Assembly: GCA_964386865.1 (NCBI GenBank)
Contig: CAYLUN010000005.1
Span: 1 to 64,000 of the forward strand
From: CAYLUN01 sp964386865
GTDB lineage: Bacteria; Verrucomicrobiota; Kiritimatiellia; RFP12; UBA1067
Length of the DNA: 64,000 nt
Reading direction: 5' to 3'
Positions 1 to 7,681 of the stretch are shown piece by piece (positions within the stretch are counted from its first letter, which is position 1; every line of letters starts with the position of its first letter). A model generated the notes under the pieces. The model did no database searches. It was not told the origin of the DNA and saw nothing but the letters and a program-made list of their open reading frames with translations. Both the position numbers and the translations under genes were made by a program.

Positions 1-2
1 TC

Positions 3-716
3 AGTTCGCTCTGCCTGTTCCGCTGGGCGCTGAACCGCGCGGCGGAGGCGGCGGAGCTTCTCGGCCTAGACGAGAAGCTGCGCGGACAGTGGCGTGAAGT
101 CGCCGCGAAGCTCGCGCCTTATCCTGCTTGGGACACACCCGAAGGGGCTGTCTTTTGCGCGATCCGCGGCGTCGAGCCCGTGCATGTGGACTCCGACCAC
201 TTCGGCGAGGCCCCCCAGTATCCGACGCTGCTGGCGGACGACATCACGTTGGACTCCTCTGCCGATCAGAAGGAGATGATGCTGCGCACGGCCCGGAAAT
301 TGCAATCGGCCTGGACCTCGGCACACACCCAGATCCTGCTAGGCATACCGGCGAAACAGACGATGTGGAACATCTTCGACGCCGAAAGCCTGCTGAACAG
401 CCGCAGCGGGCGCATCCATCTGTTCCCTGCTGTTGAACCCGGAACCGAAGTCGCCTTTCGCAACTTTCAGGCACGTGGCGCCTTTGTGGTATCCGCTGCG
501 AAAAACGCCAATGAAGTCTATTTCCTCGAAGTACAGGCGCGGCGGAACGGCGTTTGCCGTATCATGAATCCCTGGCCAGGCAGGGCGGTCGTCGTCCGTG
601 AATCCGGAAAGACGGGGCCTGCAACGTTCAAGGTGGATCACAGCAACGGCGAATGCCTGGAAATTGCGGCCATCGCCGGGAAGACGTATTCCATCAGGTC
701 TATGCAAGCGCCCTGA
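3..716 (+). CDS. GH95-like glycoside hydrolase, C-terminal part (5' end outside window)
   Basis: The reading frame is open from base 3 to the TGA at 714-716, so only the last 237 residues are present. The C-terminal stretch (LNSRSGRIHLFPAVEPGTE, then an ARGAFVVSA segment and a beta-rich tail ending GKTYSIRSMQAP) matches the layout of the end of the GH95 (alpha/alpha)6 fucosidase/galactosidase fold. It also resembles the tail of the GH95-like protein at 42259-44523 (SVSGVIRIFPAWPAS, GKTYVLCTPKE). The catalytic barrel residues lie upstream and cannot be checked. The gene converges on the minus-strand enzyme array, with only 26 nt between stops and no clear terminator. GH65- or GH95-related enzymes other than fucosidase remain possible. 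Confidence 0.6.
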   Translation, partial: SSLCLFRWALNRAAEAAELLGLDEKLRGQWREVAAKLAPYPAWDTPEGAVFCAIRGVEPVHVDSDHFGEAPQYPTLLADDITLDSSADQKEMMLRTARKLQSAWTSAHTQILLGIPAKQTMWNIFDAESLLNSRSGRIHLFPAVEPGTEVAFRNFQARGAFVVSAAKNANEVYFLEVQARRNGVCRIMNPWPGRAVVVRESGKTGPATFKVDHSNGECLEIAAIAGKTYSIRSMQAP

Positions 717-742
717 CGCGGGGTGGAACATGTCTCCGATCG

Positions 743-2572
743 CTACTCCTCCGCCGCAACCCGCCCCTCGGCTACGCTGCTCGCGTTGAACGCATCCACG
801 CGCCAGGCGGCGCGAACGCCGCGGTTGAGCGCGTGCGTGACGAGCGACGTGACTGAGCCTCCTTGCAGCTGGATGCTATGGTAGAGGCGGTCCGGCGCGT
901 CCCCGAAACGTACGAGATAGCCGTCCGCGCCTGCGGCCGGCCTCCACGTGACCGTCGCGTTGCGGTCATCGTCCGCGTGCCGCCGCGCCGCGAGCCCTTC
1001 GACCGCAGAAGGCGCCGATCCGCCGCCGAAGCCGAACACCCTCACGTCGCGCAGCGCGAAGCGGCCTCCTGCGGGCATGCGGACGCAGGAGACGCGCAGG
1101 TGGCGCACGGCCGCCGGCTCGGGCAGCTCGAAGTAGTCGTGCGGGCCCTTGGCCGTGCGCACGCCCTCCCCGAGCGGCCGCCACGCCGAGCCGTCCTCCG
1201 ATACGCCGAGGCGATAGCGGATCGCATCGTCGCCCGCGCGGGCCTTGGCCGTCTCGGCGTCCTGTTCCGCGAAGTTGACCTGCACCGCCTGCACGCGGCA
1301 CGCGGCGCCGAGATCCAGCTGAAACCACTCGTTTGTCGCGCCACTCTCGGCGGCCCACCACGTGCGGCACTCTTCGTCGGAAGCAAGCGCGGGCGGATGC
1401 TGCGACAGCGACGATGACGCCGTGGCGCGCTTGTCGAACGACAGCACGCGCCAGCCTGCAAGATTCGATGCGCCTGCTTTCCGCAACCCCTCGGGCATGA
1501 CCTGCGGGCAATCGCCAAAGGCGGTCTCCGTAAACATCCGGCCGTCCGCGTCGAAGCCCACAGGGAAGAGCCCAATCCGCCGCTCGAAGAGGTCGTACAC
1601 ACCCACCCACAGCGTGGTCATGCGCCACCAGTTTCCGTAGCGATCCTGGAACACGCAGCTGTGGCCGGCGCTGCCCATGAAGCCGCCGACCTTGAGCGAG
1701 GCCGGCGCGTAAGGCACGTGGCGGAATGGCCCCGTGGGCGAGCCGCCCTCCAGCACGGTGTCGCAGTACCACTCGGTCACCGTTCCGGGCGTCGCGTACT
1801 GCAGGTAGTAGCGGCCGCCGCGCTTCGTCATCCACGCGGCCTCCTGGCAGGGCAGTTGCGCGAAGCGTCCCAGCCATGCGCCCGCATCTTCCTCGCCGAG
1901 CAGCTCGCGCCGCCCGCGCTCGTAACCGCCGTAGAGGTCGACGAGATTCGTGGTTGCCGGGCGGAGCTGCCGCTCGCTGCCGGGCATCTCCGTCCACGTC
2001 CTGCGGTCGATCTCGAAGACCTTGGTCGGCTGGCTCGCGCCGAGGCCGTGGTAGAGCCACGCGCGGCCGTCGTCGTCGAAGAAGAGCGCGGGGTCGCCCG
2101 TGCGCCTCAACTCGCCGCACTTCTCCCAGCGGCCCGAGGCGGGGTCAGCGGTGCGCATCACGGGCACGGCCGCGACGCCTTTGCGGCGGTCCATGCGGAT
2201 GAAGTACAGGTGCGTCGCATCCGCCGCAACAGCCGGCGCGCAGTAGAAGCCCCGCTCGTTGTCCGACATCAGCATCCGTGACTCCGCCGTGAATAATACG
2301 TTGCTCCACGCGAGCAGGTCGTCGGAGACGCGGCAGCCCGGCACGTCGTCGGTGGCGAAGAGCCAGTAGCGATCTTGGAACAGCACCACCACCGGGTCGG
2401 CGCTGTGCCGAAAACCCTTGGCCGACCATCCGTAGTCGAGGTTGAGCGGGTTGCAGAAGGTCGCAGACGGAGCCGCCGCTGCGCCCTGGGCGCTGGCCGC
2501 CAGGATCCGTACAACAACCGTGGCTGAGAGCAATAATTGAAGGTGTCCGGGATGAGGCGAGTAACTTTTCAT
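743..2572 (-). CDS. Secreted GH43-family glycosidase with F5/8 type C and fibronectin-like domains
   Basis: The protein has 609 residues. An N-terminal hydrophobic segment (about 8-34) is a likely signal peptide. Residues about 38-340 look like a five-bladed GH43 propeller: CNPLNLDYGW, then HSADPVVVLFQDRYWLFAT carrying the expected early Asp, GDPALFFDDDGRAWLY, and QEAAWMTKRGGRYYLQY, whose Glu is the likely general acid. Residues about 370-505 look like a discoidin (F5/8 C) carbohydrate-binding domain and about 515-605 like a fibronectin type III fold. GH43 enzymes usually remove alpha-L-arabinofuranose or beta-xylose. The start ATG overlaps the preceding stop by ATGA (2569-2572), so translation is probably coupled. 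It is the last gene of the array. The exact substrate is not readable from sequence. Confidence 0.82.
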   Translation of the reverse strand: MKSYSPHPGHLQLLLSATVVVRILAASAQGAAAAPSATFCNPLNLDYGWSAKGFRHSADPVVVLFQDRYWLFATDDVPGCRVSDDLLAWSNVLFTAESRMLMSDNERGFYCAPAVAADATHLYFIRMDRRKGVAAVPVMRTADPASGRWEKCGELRRTGDPALFFDDDGRAWLYHGLGASQPTKVFEIDRRTWTEMPGSERQLRPATTNLVDLYGGYERGRRELLGEEDAGAWLGRFAQLPCQEAAWMTKRGGRYYLQYATPGTVTEWYCDTVLEGGSPTGPFRHVPYAPASLKVGGFMGSAGHSCVFQDRYGNWWRMTTLWVGVYDLFERRIGLFPVGFDADGRMFTETAFGDCPQVMPEGLRKAGASNLAGWRVLSFDKRATASSSLSQHPPALASDEECRTWWAAESGATNEWFQLDLGAACRVQAVQVNFAEQDAETAKARAGDDAIRYRLGVSEDGSAWRPLGEGVRTAKGPHDYFELPEPAAVRHLRVSCVRMPAGGRFALRDVRVFGFGGGSAPSAVEGLAARRHADDDRNATVTWRPAAGADGYLVRFGDAPDRLYHSIQLQGGSVTSLVTHALNRGVRAAWRVDAFNASSVAEGRVAAEE

Positions 2573-4719
2573 GGCTTTGCGTCCTCCGGCTTCACGGCTT
2601 CGCGCCAGTTGGCGACCACGCCATCGACCACGGTTCGCGCTCCGTCGCGGGTGACGCGACCGCCCGCCGGCGCGACCACGATGACGGCGGCCGAGTCCGG
2701 CGGCAGGGTCAGCGGAGTAAGTCCCCGCACGCCTCGCGCCACGAAGCCGCCCGCTACGGCGTCGTACAGGTCAGAGGGTGCCGGCCCCGCGTCGAAAGCG
2801 AACCGCCGCTCTTCGGAGTACGGGTTGTAGCAGAGGAATGTCGGCCAGGCCCGCTCGCGGTAGAAGTCGGTCGCGAGGCAGTCCAGTTGCAGAATACGCG
2901 GGTCGCCGGTTGGCCGCACGATGGCGCCGAGGATGCCGGCGAAAGCGGAGCCGTAGAGGCCGATGTCGGTCTTTGGGCCCCACTTCATCGCCACCGGGTC
3001 ACCGGTCGCGCAGGGGCTTTTACCAAGCCACTCCCGGCGCAAGCCCTCGTAGGCGATGGCGTGCTGCGGATCGCCTGTCCAGAAGGCGCTGGTCTCATGG
3101 CCCGGGGGCAGTTCGCCTGGGTAGAAGAGCCGCGCGGCGTTGGCCAGGTTGAGCATCCACTTGCCGATGGCGCGGGCGTAGCGCGGGTCGTAGCGCGCGA
3201 CCGGCACGAGGGCGCCGGCCTGCGCGAAGGTGTTCAGCGCGAAGGCGTAGCCGCCGCGGTTGTCGATGCTTCCGGCGAGGCCGTCGCAGTCGTAGCCGCC
3301 CCAGCGTCCGACCGTCACGCCCCACCCGCCGCGCGTGTCGCTGACGCCGAAGCACCAGTCGAGGAGACGGCCCACATCGTAGCTGCGCCCGTGCTCCGCG
3401 TTGAGGCGCGCGGCGACGAGGGCGCCGAACGGCAGCAGCACTTCGTAGTAGGGGTTCTCCTGCCGGCCCTGTAGAAAAGTCACGCAGCGCTCGGCCGCGC
3501 CGAGGTGGTTTGTGTCGCGAAACTTCACCCATGCCGCGTACTGCAGCCAGGCCACGCCGGCAGCGGCGTCAGGCTCGCGCCACTTGCCGTTGTCCACCGG
3601 GCGGCGGGTGCGGAAGTCGAACGAGGTGTGATCGAAGTCCGGCACGCCGTCCGGCCCGGCGAGGTCGAGGCAGGCCTGCCGCCAGCGATCCGCCGTCAAG
3701 CGCACGATCTCGGCGAGCCGCGCCTTCTCCGGGTAGCGGTCCGCCAGCGCGTAGAAGACGATGTGGGGAAAGAGTTCGTACCAGAACGAGCCTCCGCCGC
3801 CGTCGCGCTGGCGGTTGAGCACGAGGTTCAGGCCGTTCCGCGCGTTGAACCACGCCTCGCACATCGCCGCATAGTCGTGCGGCGGCCGGCTCTTGTCGAG
3901 GCCGGCGAGCGTCGCGCCCAGCACGGCTCCGATGCAGGTGATGCCCTCCTGCGAATTCCTATGGCCCGGCCCCTGAGCGCTCGCCCCGACGTAGCTGGGC
4001 AGGCCGAAGGTTGGGCCGTCGCAGTTGAGGCGCGAGTCGTCCAGCCAGGCCAGCGGCAGGAACTCGCCACGCGCGTCGAGGTCGAACGCGAGCCGGTCGA
4101 ACGCCCGCGCCTTTTCCCTCCAGTCGAGCAGGCGAAACGGCTCCGGCAGGTTCGGCATCAGCTCCACCGCCGCGAGGTCTTTCTGCCCCGGCTGAAAATA
4201 CGTGCGCGGCAGGCGGTTTGTCCCCGTCGGCGCGGGCTCGAACGCCACCTCCGCGAAGACCGCAAAAGCGCCGGCGGACCCCGCGACGCCGAGCTGCATC
4301 TGCAGCGGCGCGTCGAGCGTGCGCAGGCGCGGGTCGAGGCCGAAGGCGCGCTCGCCGGCGGCGGCTTCGTCCTGGGCGACGCCGACGGTTCGGCTGTCGC
4401 CGGGGCGGCGCAGCTCGCCGTAGAGGCGGACGAACCACGTCGCGCCGCCGCCCAGCTCCGCGACGCGGACTCGAACCAGCCCGACACGTGACGGCAGCGT
4501 CAGCCGCGAGGCCGCCGCGATGGCGTGCGTGCGGCCGGGGGCGACTTCGACGCGTAATCCCTGAGGTGACGCTGCCAGCCGGACGTCCTGCGCGGCGTGC
4601 GGCCACGCGGCGGCGTCGCCGAGCAACGCCGCTGACCACGGGCGCAGATTGGTCTCGGCGGCCGAGGCGGCGAGACTCAGCGTGCCGGCGAAAAGGCTAA
4701 GAAATCGCTTGGTTAACAC
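2569..4719 (-). CDS. Secreted protein of unrecognised family, probable alpha-helical toroid enzyme
   Basis: The protein has 716 residues and a GTG start preceded by GGGGA; an N-terminal signal peptide ends near SLAASAAE. I do not recognise a named family. Residues about 25-190 look beta-rich, like a carbohydrate-binding or lectin-like module. From about 200 to 620 there are regularly spaced aromatic helices and Gly-Trp turns (GGSFWYELFPHIVFYALADR, TRGGWGVTVGRWGGYDCDG, HETSAFWTGDPQHAIAYEGL), as in (alpha/alpha)n toroid glycosidases and uronate lyases. A short beta domain ends the protein. It sits between GH43 and GH51 and is coupled to GH43 by ATGA, so a role in arabinan side-chain or uronic-acid processing is plausible but only inferred. 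Confidence 0.6.
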   Translation of the reverse strand: MLTKRFLSLFAGTLSLAASAAETNLRPWSAALLGDAAAWPHAAQDVRLAASPQGLRVEVAPGRTHAIAAASRLTLPSRVGLVRVRVAELGGGATWFVRLYGELRRPGDSRTVGVAQDEAAAGERAFGLDPRLRTLDAPLQMQLGVAGSAGAFAVFAEVAFEPAPTGTNRLPRTYFQPGQKDLAAVELMPNLPEPFRLLDWREKARAFDRLAFDLDARGEFLPLAWLDDSRLNCDGPTFGLPSYVGASAQGPGHRNSQEGITCIGAVLGATLAGLDKSRPPHDYAAMCEAWFNARNGLNLVLNRQRDGGGGSFWYELFPHIVFYALADRYPEKARLAEIVRLTADRWRQACLDLAGPDGVPDFDHTSFDFRTRRPVDNGKWREPDAAAGVAWLQYAAWVKFRDTNHLGAAERCVTFLQGRQENPYYEVLLPFGALVAARLNAEHGRSYDVGRLLDWCFGVSDTRGGWGVTVGRWGGYDCDGLAGSIDNRGGYAFALNTFAQAGALVPVARYDPRYARAIGKWMLNLANAARLFYPGELPPGHETSAFWTGDPQHAIAYEGLRREWLGKSPCATGDPVAMKWGPKTDIGLYGSAFAGILGAIVRPTGDPRILQLDCLATDFYRERAWPTFLCYNPYSEERRFAFDAGPAPSDLYDAVAGGFVARGVRGLTPLTLPPDSAAVIVVAPAGGRVTRDGARTVVDGVVANWREAVKPEDAKP

Positions 4720-4771
4720 GTTTGTCCCCTTTAAGCACGTTCAGAGTTGAGAGAAACGTACGCCGGTTCAT
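4697..4771 (-). other. 24-codon mini-ORF with Tat-like leader
   Basis: An ATG at 4771 overlaps the GH51 stop as ATGA and is preceded by a strong GGGAGG ribosome-binding site 7 nt away. It opens a 24-residue peptide beginning MNRRTFLSTLN, the classic start of a twin-arginine signal in this bacterial group. The frame stops after GDKRVNQAIS, inside the first codons of the next gene. It may be the fossil leader of a deleted Tat-exported protein, or a coupling peptide that carries ribosomes from GH51 to the next start. Whether it is translated is unknown. Confidence 0.35.
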
Positions 4772-6333
4772 GGGGTGCCTCCCGCGGCCGCACCGGCCTG
4801 CCTGAACGTCAGAAGCGTGATCGAGCGCGCGGGAAAAATATGGGCGCCCGCAGCGGAGAGGGTTGACAGGCGGCGAGTGCGCACGCACTCGTCCGTCGGA
4901 CGCGCGAGCGAGTTCGTGGCGAGCATTGAGTCCGCAGACAGTTCGAGTCCGTCAGACAGCGCATACTGTGCACCGGCGAGTTCCAAACGGGCGGCGACAG
5001 CCTGCTCCGGATTGCGGTTCACCACCGCCAGCGTCAGCGTGCGGTCCGCTTCGCGCCGCGTGGCGGCAACGTCCAGCGCGGGCAGCGCGCCGCCCTCGAG
5101 CACCGGCGACTCGCAGGTCGCCGCGACGCTTTCGTCGCCGCAGCGCTGCGCGTAGAGGGCCAGCGGATGGAAGACGGTCTGGCGCACCGAACCGTCAGGG
5201 CCGGCCTGGATCGGCGCGATGACGTTGACCAGCTGCGCCCACGTCGCGAAGCCGATGACGTCCGCGTGGCGCTGCATGGCGTTGAGCCAGCTTGCGACCG
5301 CGAGCGCGTCCTGCCACGTGTAGGTCTGGTTGAGATTCCACAGCACCTCGCGGCCGCCGGCTCCGCCATTCCAGAGGCCCCACTCGTCGATCGCGAGCTT
5401 GACCGGGCCCTGGCGTGGCGGGAAGCGGTACCAGTGGGAAAAGCCTTTGGGCTCAGCGGGAAAAGTCCCGAGGAAGCGCTCGTACTCGCCGAGCTGCCGG
5501 TCAAAGGCGGCCACGCTGCCGAGCAGCTTGGCGTAGTCGTGCGTGCGGAAGTACCAGTGCGCCGAAAGGTAGTCCGCCACCGGATGCAGCGACGCGAGCA
5601 CGGTCTGGTTCCAATTGGTGCTGCCGCCCTCGCCCGCCACGATCAGCCGGATGGAGGGGTCTTGCAGCTTCATCAGCTTCGCGAACTGCCAGGCGACGCG
5701 CGCGTACTCCTTGGGGTCCTGCAGCCGGCCGCAGTCGGGCTCAGCCTCCTCCTCGTTGCCGAGGCCCCAGAACTTGACGGCGTGCGGCGCGGGCGAGCCG
5801 TGTTTGCGGCGCAGCTCCGCGTAGTAGGTGGTGCCTGTGCCGTTACAGTACTCGACCCAGTTCGCGGCCTCCTCGGGCGTGCCTGTGCCCATGTTGACGC
5901 TGATGTAGGGTTCGGCGCCGAGCGCACGGCAGTACCGGATAAACTCGTCCGTGCCGAAGCGGTGGTCCTCCTCGCCGCCCCAGATGAGATTGGGCCGGCA
6001 ACGGCGCTCGGCGAGCGGGCCGACGCCGTCCTGCCAGTGGTAGATCTTGGTGTAGGTTCCGCCGGGCCAGCGCAGGATGCGCGGACGCAGCTCGCGCGCC
6101 TTCTCCAGCACGTCGCGGCGGAAGCCCTGCGCGTCCGACAGCGGCGAGCCGGGGTCGAAGAGCCCGTGGCTGATGCATGTGCCGAGGTGTTCGATGAACT
6201 GGCCGTTGATCTTTGGGTCGATGCGGCCCAAGGCTCTTTCTGGCAGGACGGTGATGACGGCCTGGTTCTGCGCGAAGGCGGATGCCGCCACACTCAAGGT
6301 GAGGATGAGACGGCCAATTAGCGTGATCTTCAT
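4768..6333 (-). CDS. GH51 alpha-L-arabinofuranosidase, secreted
   Basis: The protein has 521 residues with a signal peptide (about 1-22, cleaved after ASAFAQ). GH51 landmarks are clear: INGQFIEHLG near 43-51, LRWPGGTYTKIYHW near 87-100, the acid/base Glu194 in FWGLGNEEEAE, and the nucleophile Glu317 in LAIDEWGLW. A C-terminal beta-sandwich follows (about 400-521). The expected reaction is release of alpha-L-arabinofuranosyl residues from arabinan or arabinoxylan side chains. The start has an AAGGAAG ribosome-binding site. An 82-nt gap upstream contains a signal-peptide relic (6353-6406). Many GH51 enzymes are cytoplasmic; this one carries an export signal, like its neighbours. Confidence 0.9.
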   Translation of the reverse strand: MKITLIGRLILTLSVAASAFAQNQAVITVLPERALGRIDPKINGQFIEHLGTCISHGLFDPGSPLSDAQGFRRDVLEKARELRPRILRWPGGTYTKIYHWQDGVGPLAERRCRPNLIWGGEEDHRFGTDEFIRYCRALGAEPYISVNMGTGTPEEAANWVEYCNGTGTTYYAELRRKHGSPAPHAVKFWGLGNEEEAEPDCGRLQDPKEYARVAWQFAKLMKLQDPSIRLIVAGEGGSTNWNQTVLASLHPVADYLSAHWYFRTHDYAKLLGSVAAFDRQLGEYERFLGTFPAEPKGFSHWYRFPPRQGPVKLAIDEWGLWNGGAGGREVLWNLNQTYTWQDALAVASWLNAMQRHADVIGFATWAQLVNVIAPIQAGPDGSVRQTVFHPLALYAQRCGDESVAATCESPVLEGGALPALDVAATRREADRTLTLAVVNRNPEQAVAARLELAGAQYALSDGLELSADSMLATNSLARPTDECVRTRRLSTLSAAGAHIFPARSITLLTFRQAGAAAGGTP

Positions 6334-6352
6334 CGCGTATGCTTCCTTTCCT

Positions 6353-6406
6353 TTACTGCAGGCGGCTCGAGCAACAGGGCATTGAGGGTGTGAGGGAGTT
6401 TTTCAT
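6353..6406 (-). pseudogene. Orphan signal-peptide leader relic (17 codons)
   Basis: In the gap between the GHL15-like gene and GH51, an ATG at 6406 with AGGAG 7 nt upstream opens a 17-codon frame, MKNSLTPSMPCCSSRLQ. At DNA level it tracks the common leader of the surrounding genes: ATGAAAAACTCCCTCACACC, then TGCCCTGTTGCTCGAGCCGC, compare the GCCCTGTTGCTGGCACCGCT of the 15143 start. A missing base after the seventh codon shifts the hydrophobic core out of frame. No mature domain follows. This looks like the leftover leader of a deleted gene or a free copy of the leader cassette. Confidence 0.5.
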
Positions 6407-6415
6407 AGAAGGCTC

Positions 6416-7681
6416 CTATATGTCCTGCCCCTGAATTCGATCTTTTACGGGGGGTTCATCCGCGCTTTGATGGGGAAAAGAGTCCTTGCTTGGGCGGGAA
6501 CTGGTTCTCCAAGAGATGTGGCCCTGTCGTTTCGCGAGGTCGAGTGAAGCGTAGGCATGCTCGAACGTTCTCGCGTAGAGAAATCCATTTTTAGTGGCAG
6601 GCCCGAGCGGCTTGCCCAAGGGGCGCTTCATCTCCTCGTAGATGTCATTTCGCCATATCTGACAAGTCTTGCCCGGATTCACGCTGGGGCCACTGCCCCA
6701 GTGAAAATAGGCGCCCGGTTCAACCACCATAAGGAAGACGGCGAGCGGAAAGTGGATGTGCTCCCTCATCCAGCGCTCCTGTTCAATAGCGGTGGCCTGC
6801 CAGAGGTTCTTCCGTAGTTCTTCCTGCACGCATTCAGGGCCGGCGTTAAACAAGATGAGCTTGCCCTTGGCAAGGGCCTGGGTCATCGCGGCCATTCCGT
6901 CAGCCACATACTGTTCACAGGTGGTTCCCTTGGGTGGCACCGCCCATCGTTCGAGGTAGGAGCCGTCTAGATAGTCCAAATGTGGCATGTTGGCTTGCGG
7001 TGCGCAGACGCGAATGGCGTTGCCGAGCAACAGCTTGCCACCAAGCTCGCGCTTGAGCCGGGTGCCGGTGGCGAAGTAGGCATTGCCATAGCACTTGTCA
7101 GGATAGAGGTGAGCACGCCCATCGTCAGCGGTATAGATTTTGCAGATGGCGTCCACGAAGACGCCGTCGATCTCGGGATGGGAAGCCATATGGGTCGCCG
7201 TGCCGACCCACCAGTCCTGAAAGCCTCGCACGGTGTGGTCGTAGAGCCGGTAGCGATCCTTGAACAAGAACGGCTTCCCATCCCGCCTCAGCGCCCACGT
7301 GTCGGCGTTTTGATCAAAGATCGTGTTGGCGCGGTAATTGCCATATTCGACCACTGCGTTCCAGTAGAAGAGCGTGATCGAATGTGGATTCACGGCCTTG
7401 AGCGCCTTGGCAGCGGCGAGCACCCCATCCTCGACGCAGCCAGCGTCCTCGTAGCCGTTGCTCTTTTCGAAGACCACGATGGGCGCGTCAGCGAGCAGAC
7501 GGATCTCGTCGGCGGTATACGCGGTCTGCTTGCGCACAATCATCCATTGAGGCACTCGGTCCCAATTGAAACCCGGCAAAGACCTGGACGCGGCAGCCTG
7601 CGGTGAAGGCGCATCAGCGGCATGCAGCGTAGCCAGCGGCGTGAACAATAGGGCGGCGAGGAGTGCGAGGGAGTGTTTCAT
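6416..7681 (-). CDS. Putative glycoside hydrolase, GHL15-like (paralogue 1)
   Basis: The protein has 421 residues and a signal peptide MKHSLALLAALLFTPLATLHA. The mature part resembles the putative glycosyl hydrolase group labelled GHL15 in Pfam: a TIM-barrel-like protein with ADAPIVVFEKS, ITLFYWNAVVEYGNY, DGVFVDAICKIY and LDGSYLERWA. The Asp/Glu residues in the last two blocks are candidate catalytic groups. A paralogue with the same block order lies at 12345-13523; that copy ends at GKIDWR, whereas this one reads on from GHISWR for another 29 residues, suggesting loss of the original stop. Its ATG overlaps the preceding stop as ATGA (7678-7681). Substrate unknown. Confidence 0.6.
   Translation of the reverse strand: MKHSLALLAALLFTPLATLHAADAPSPQAAASRSLPGFNWDRVPQWMIVRKQTAYTADEIRLLADAPIVVFEKSNGYEDAGCVEDGVLAAAKALKAVNPHSITLFYWNAVVEYGNYRANTIFDQNADTWALRRDGKPFLFKDRYRLYDHTVRGFQDWWVGTATHMASHPEIDGVFVDAICKIYTADDGRAHLYPDKCYGNAYFATGTRLKRELGGKLLLGNAIRVCAPQANMPHLDYLDGSYLERWAVPPKGTTCEQYVADGMAAMTQALAKGKLILFNAGPECVQEELRKNLWQATAIEQERWMREHIHFPLAVFLMVVEPGAYFHWGSGPSVNPGKTCQIWRNDIYEEMKRPLGKPLGPATKNGFLYARTFEHAYASLDLAKRQGHISWRTSSRPSKDSFPHQSADEPPVKDRIQGQDI

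Noticed and set aside
966..2120. Minus-strand Arg/Ala-rich frame within GH43
   Set aside because: Out-of-frame reading of the GH43 gene with no recognisable fold.
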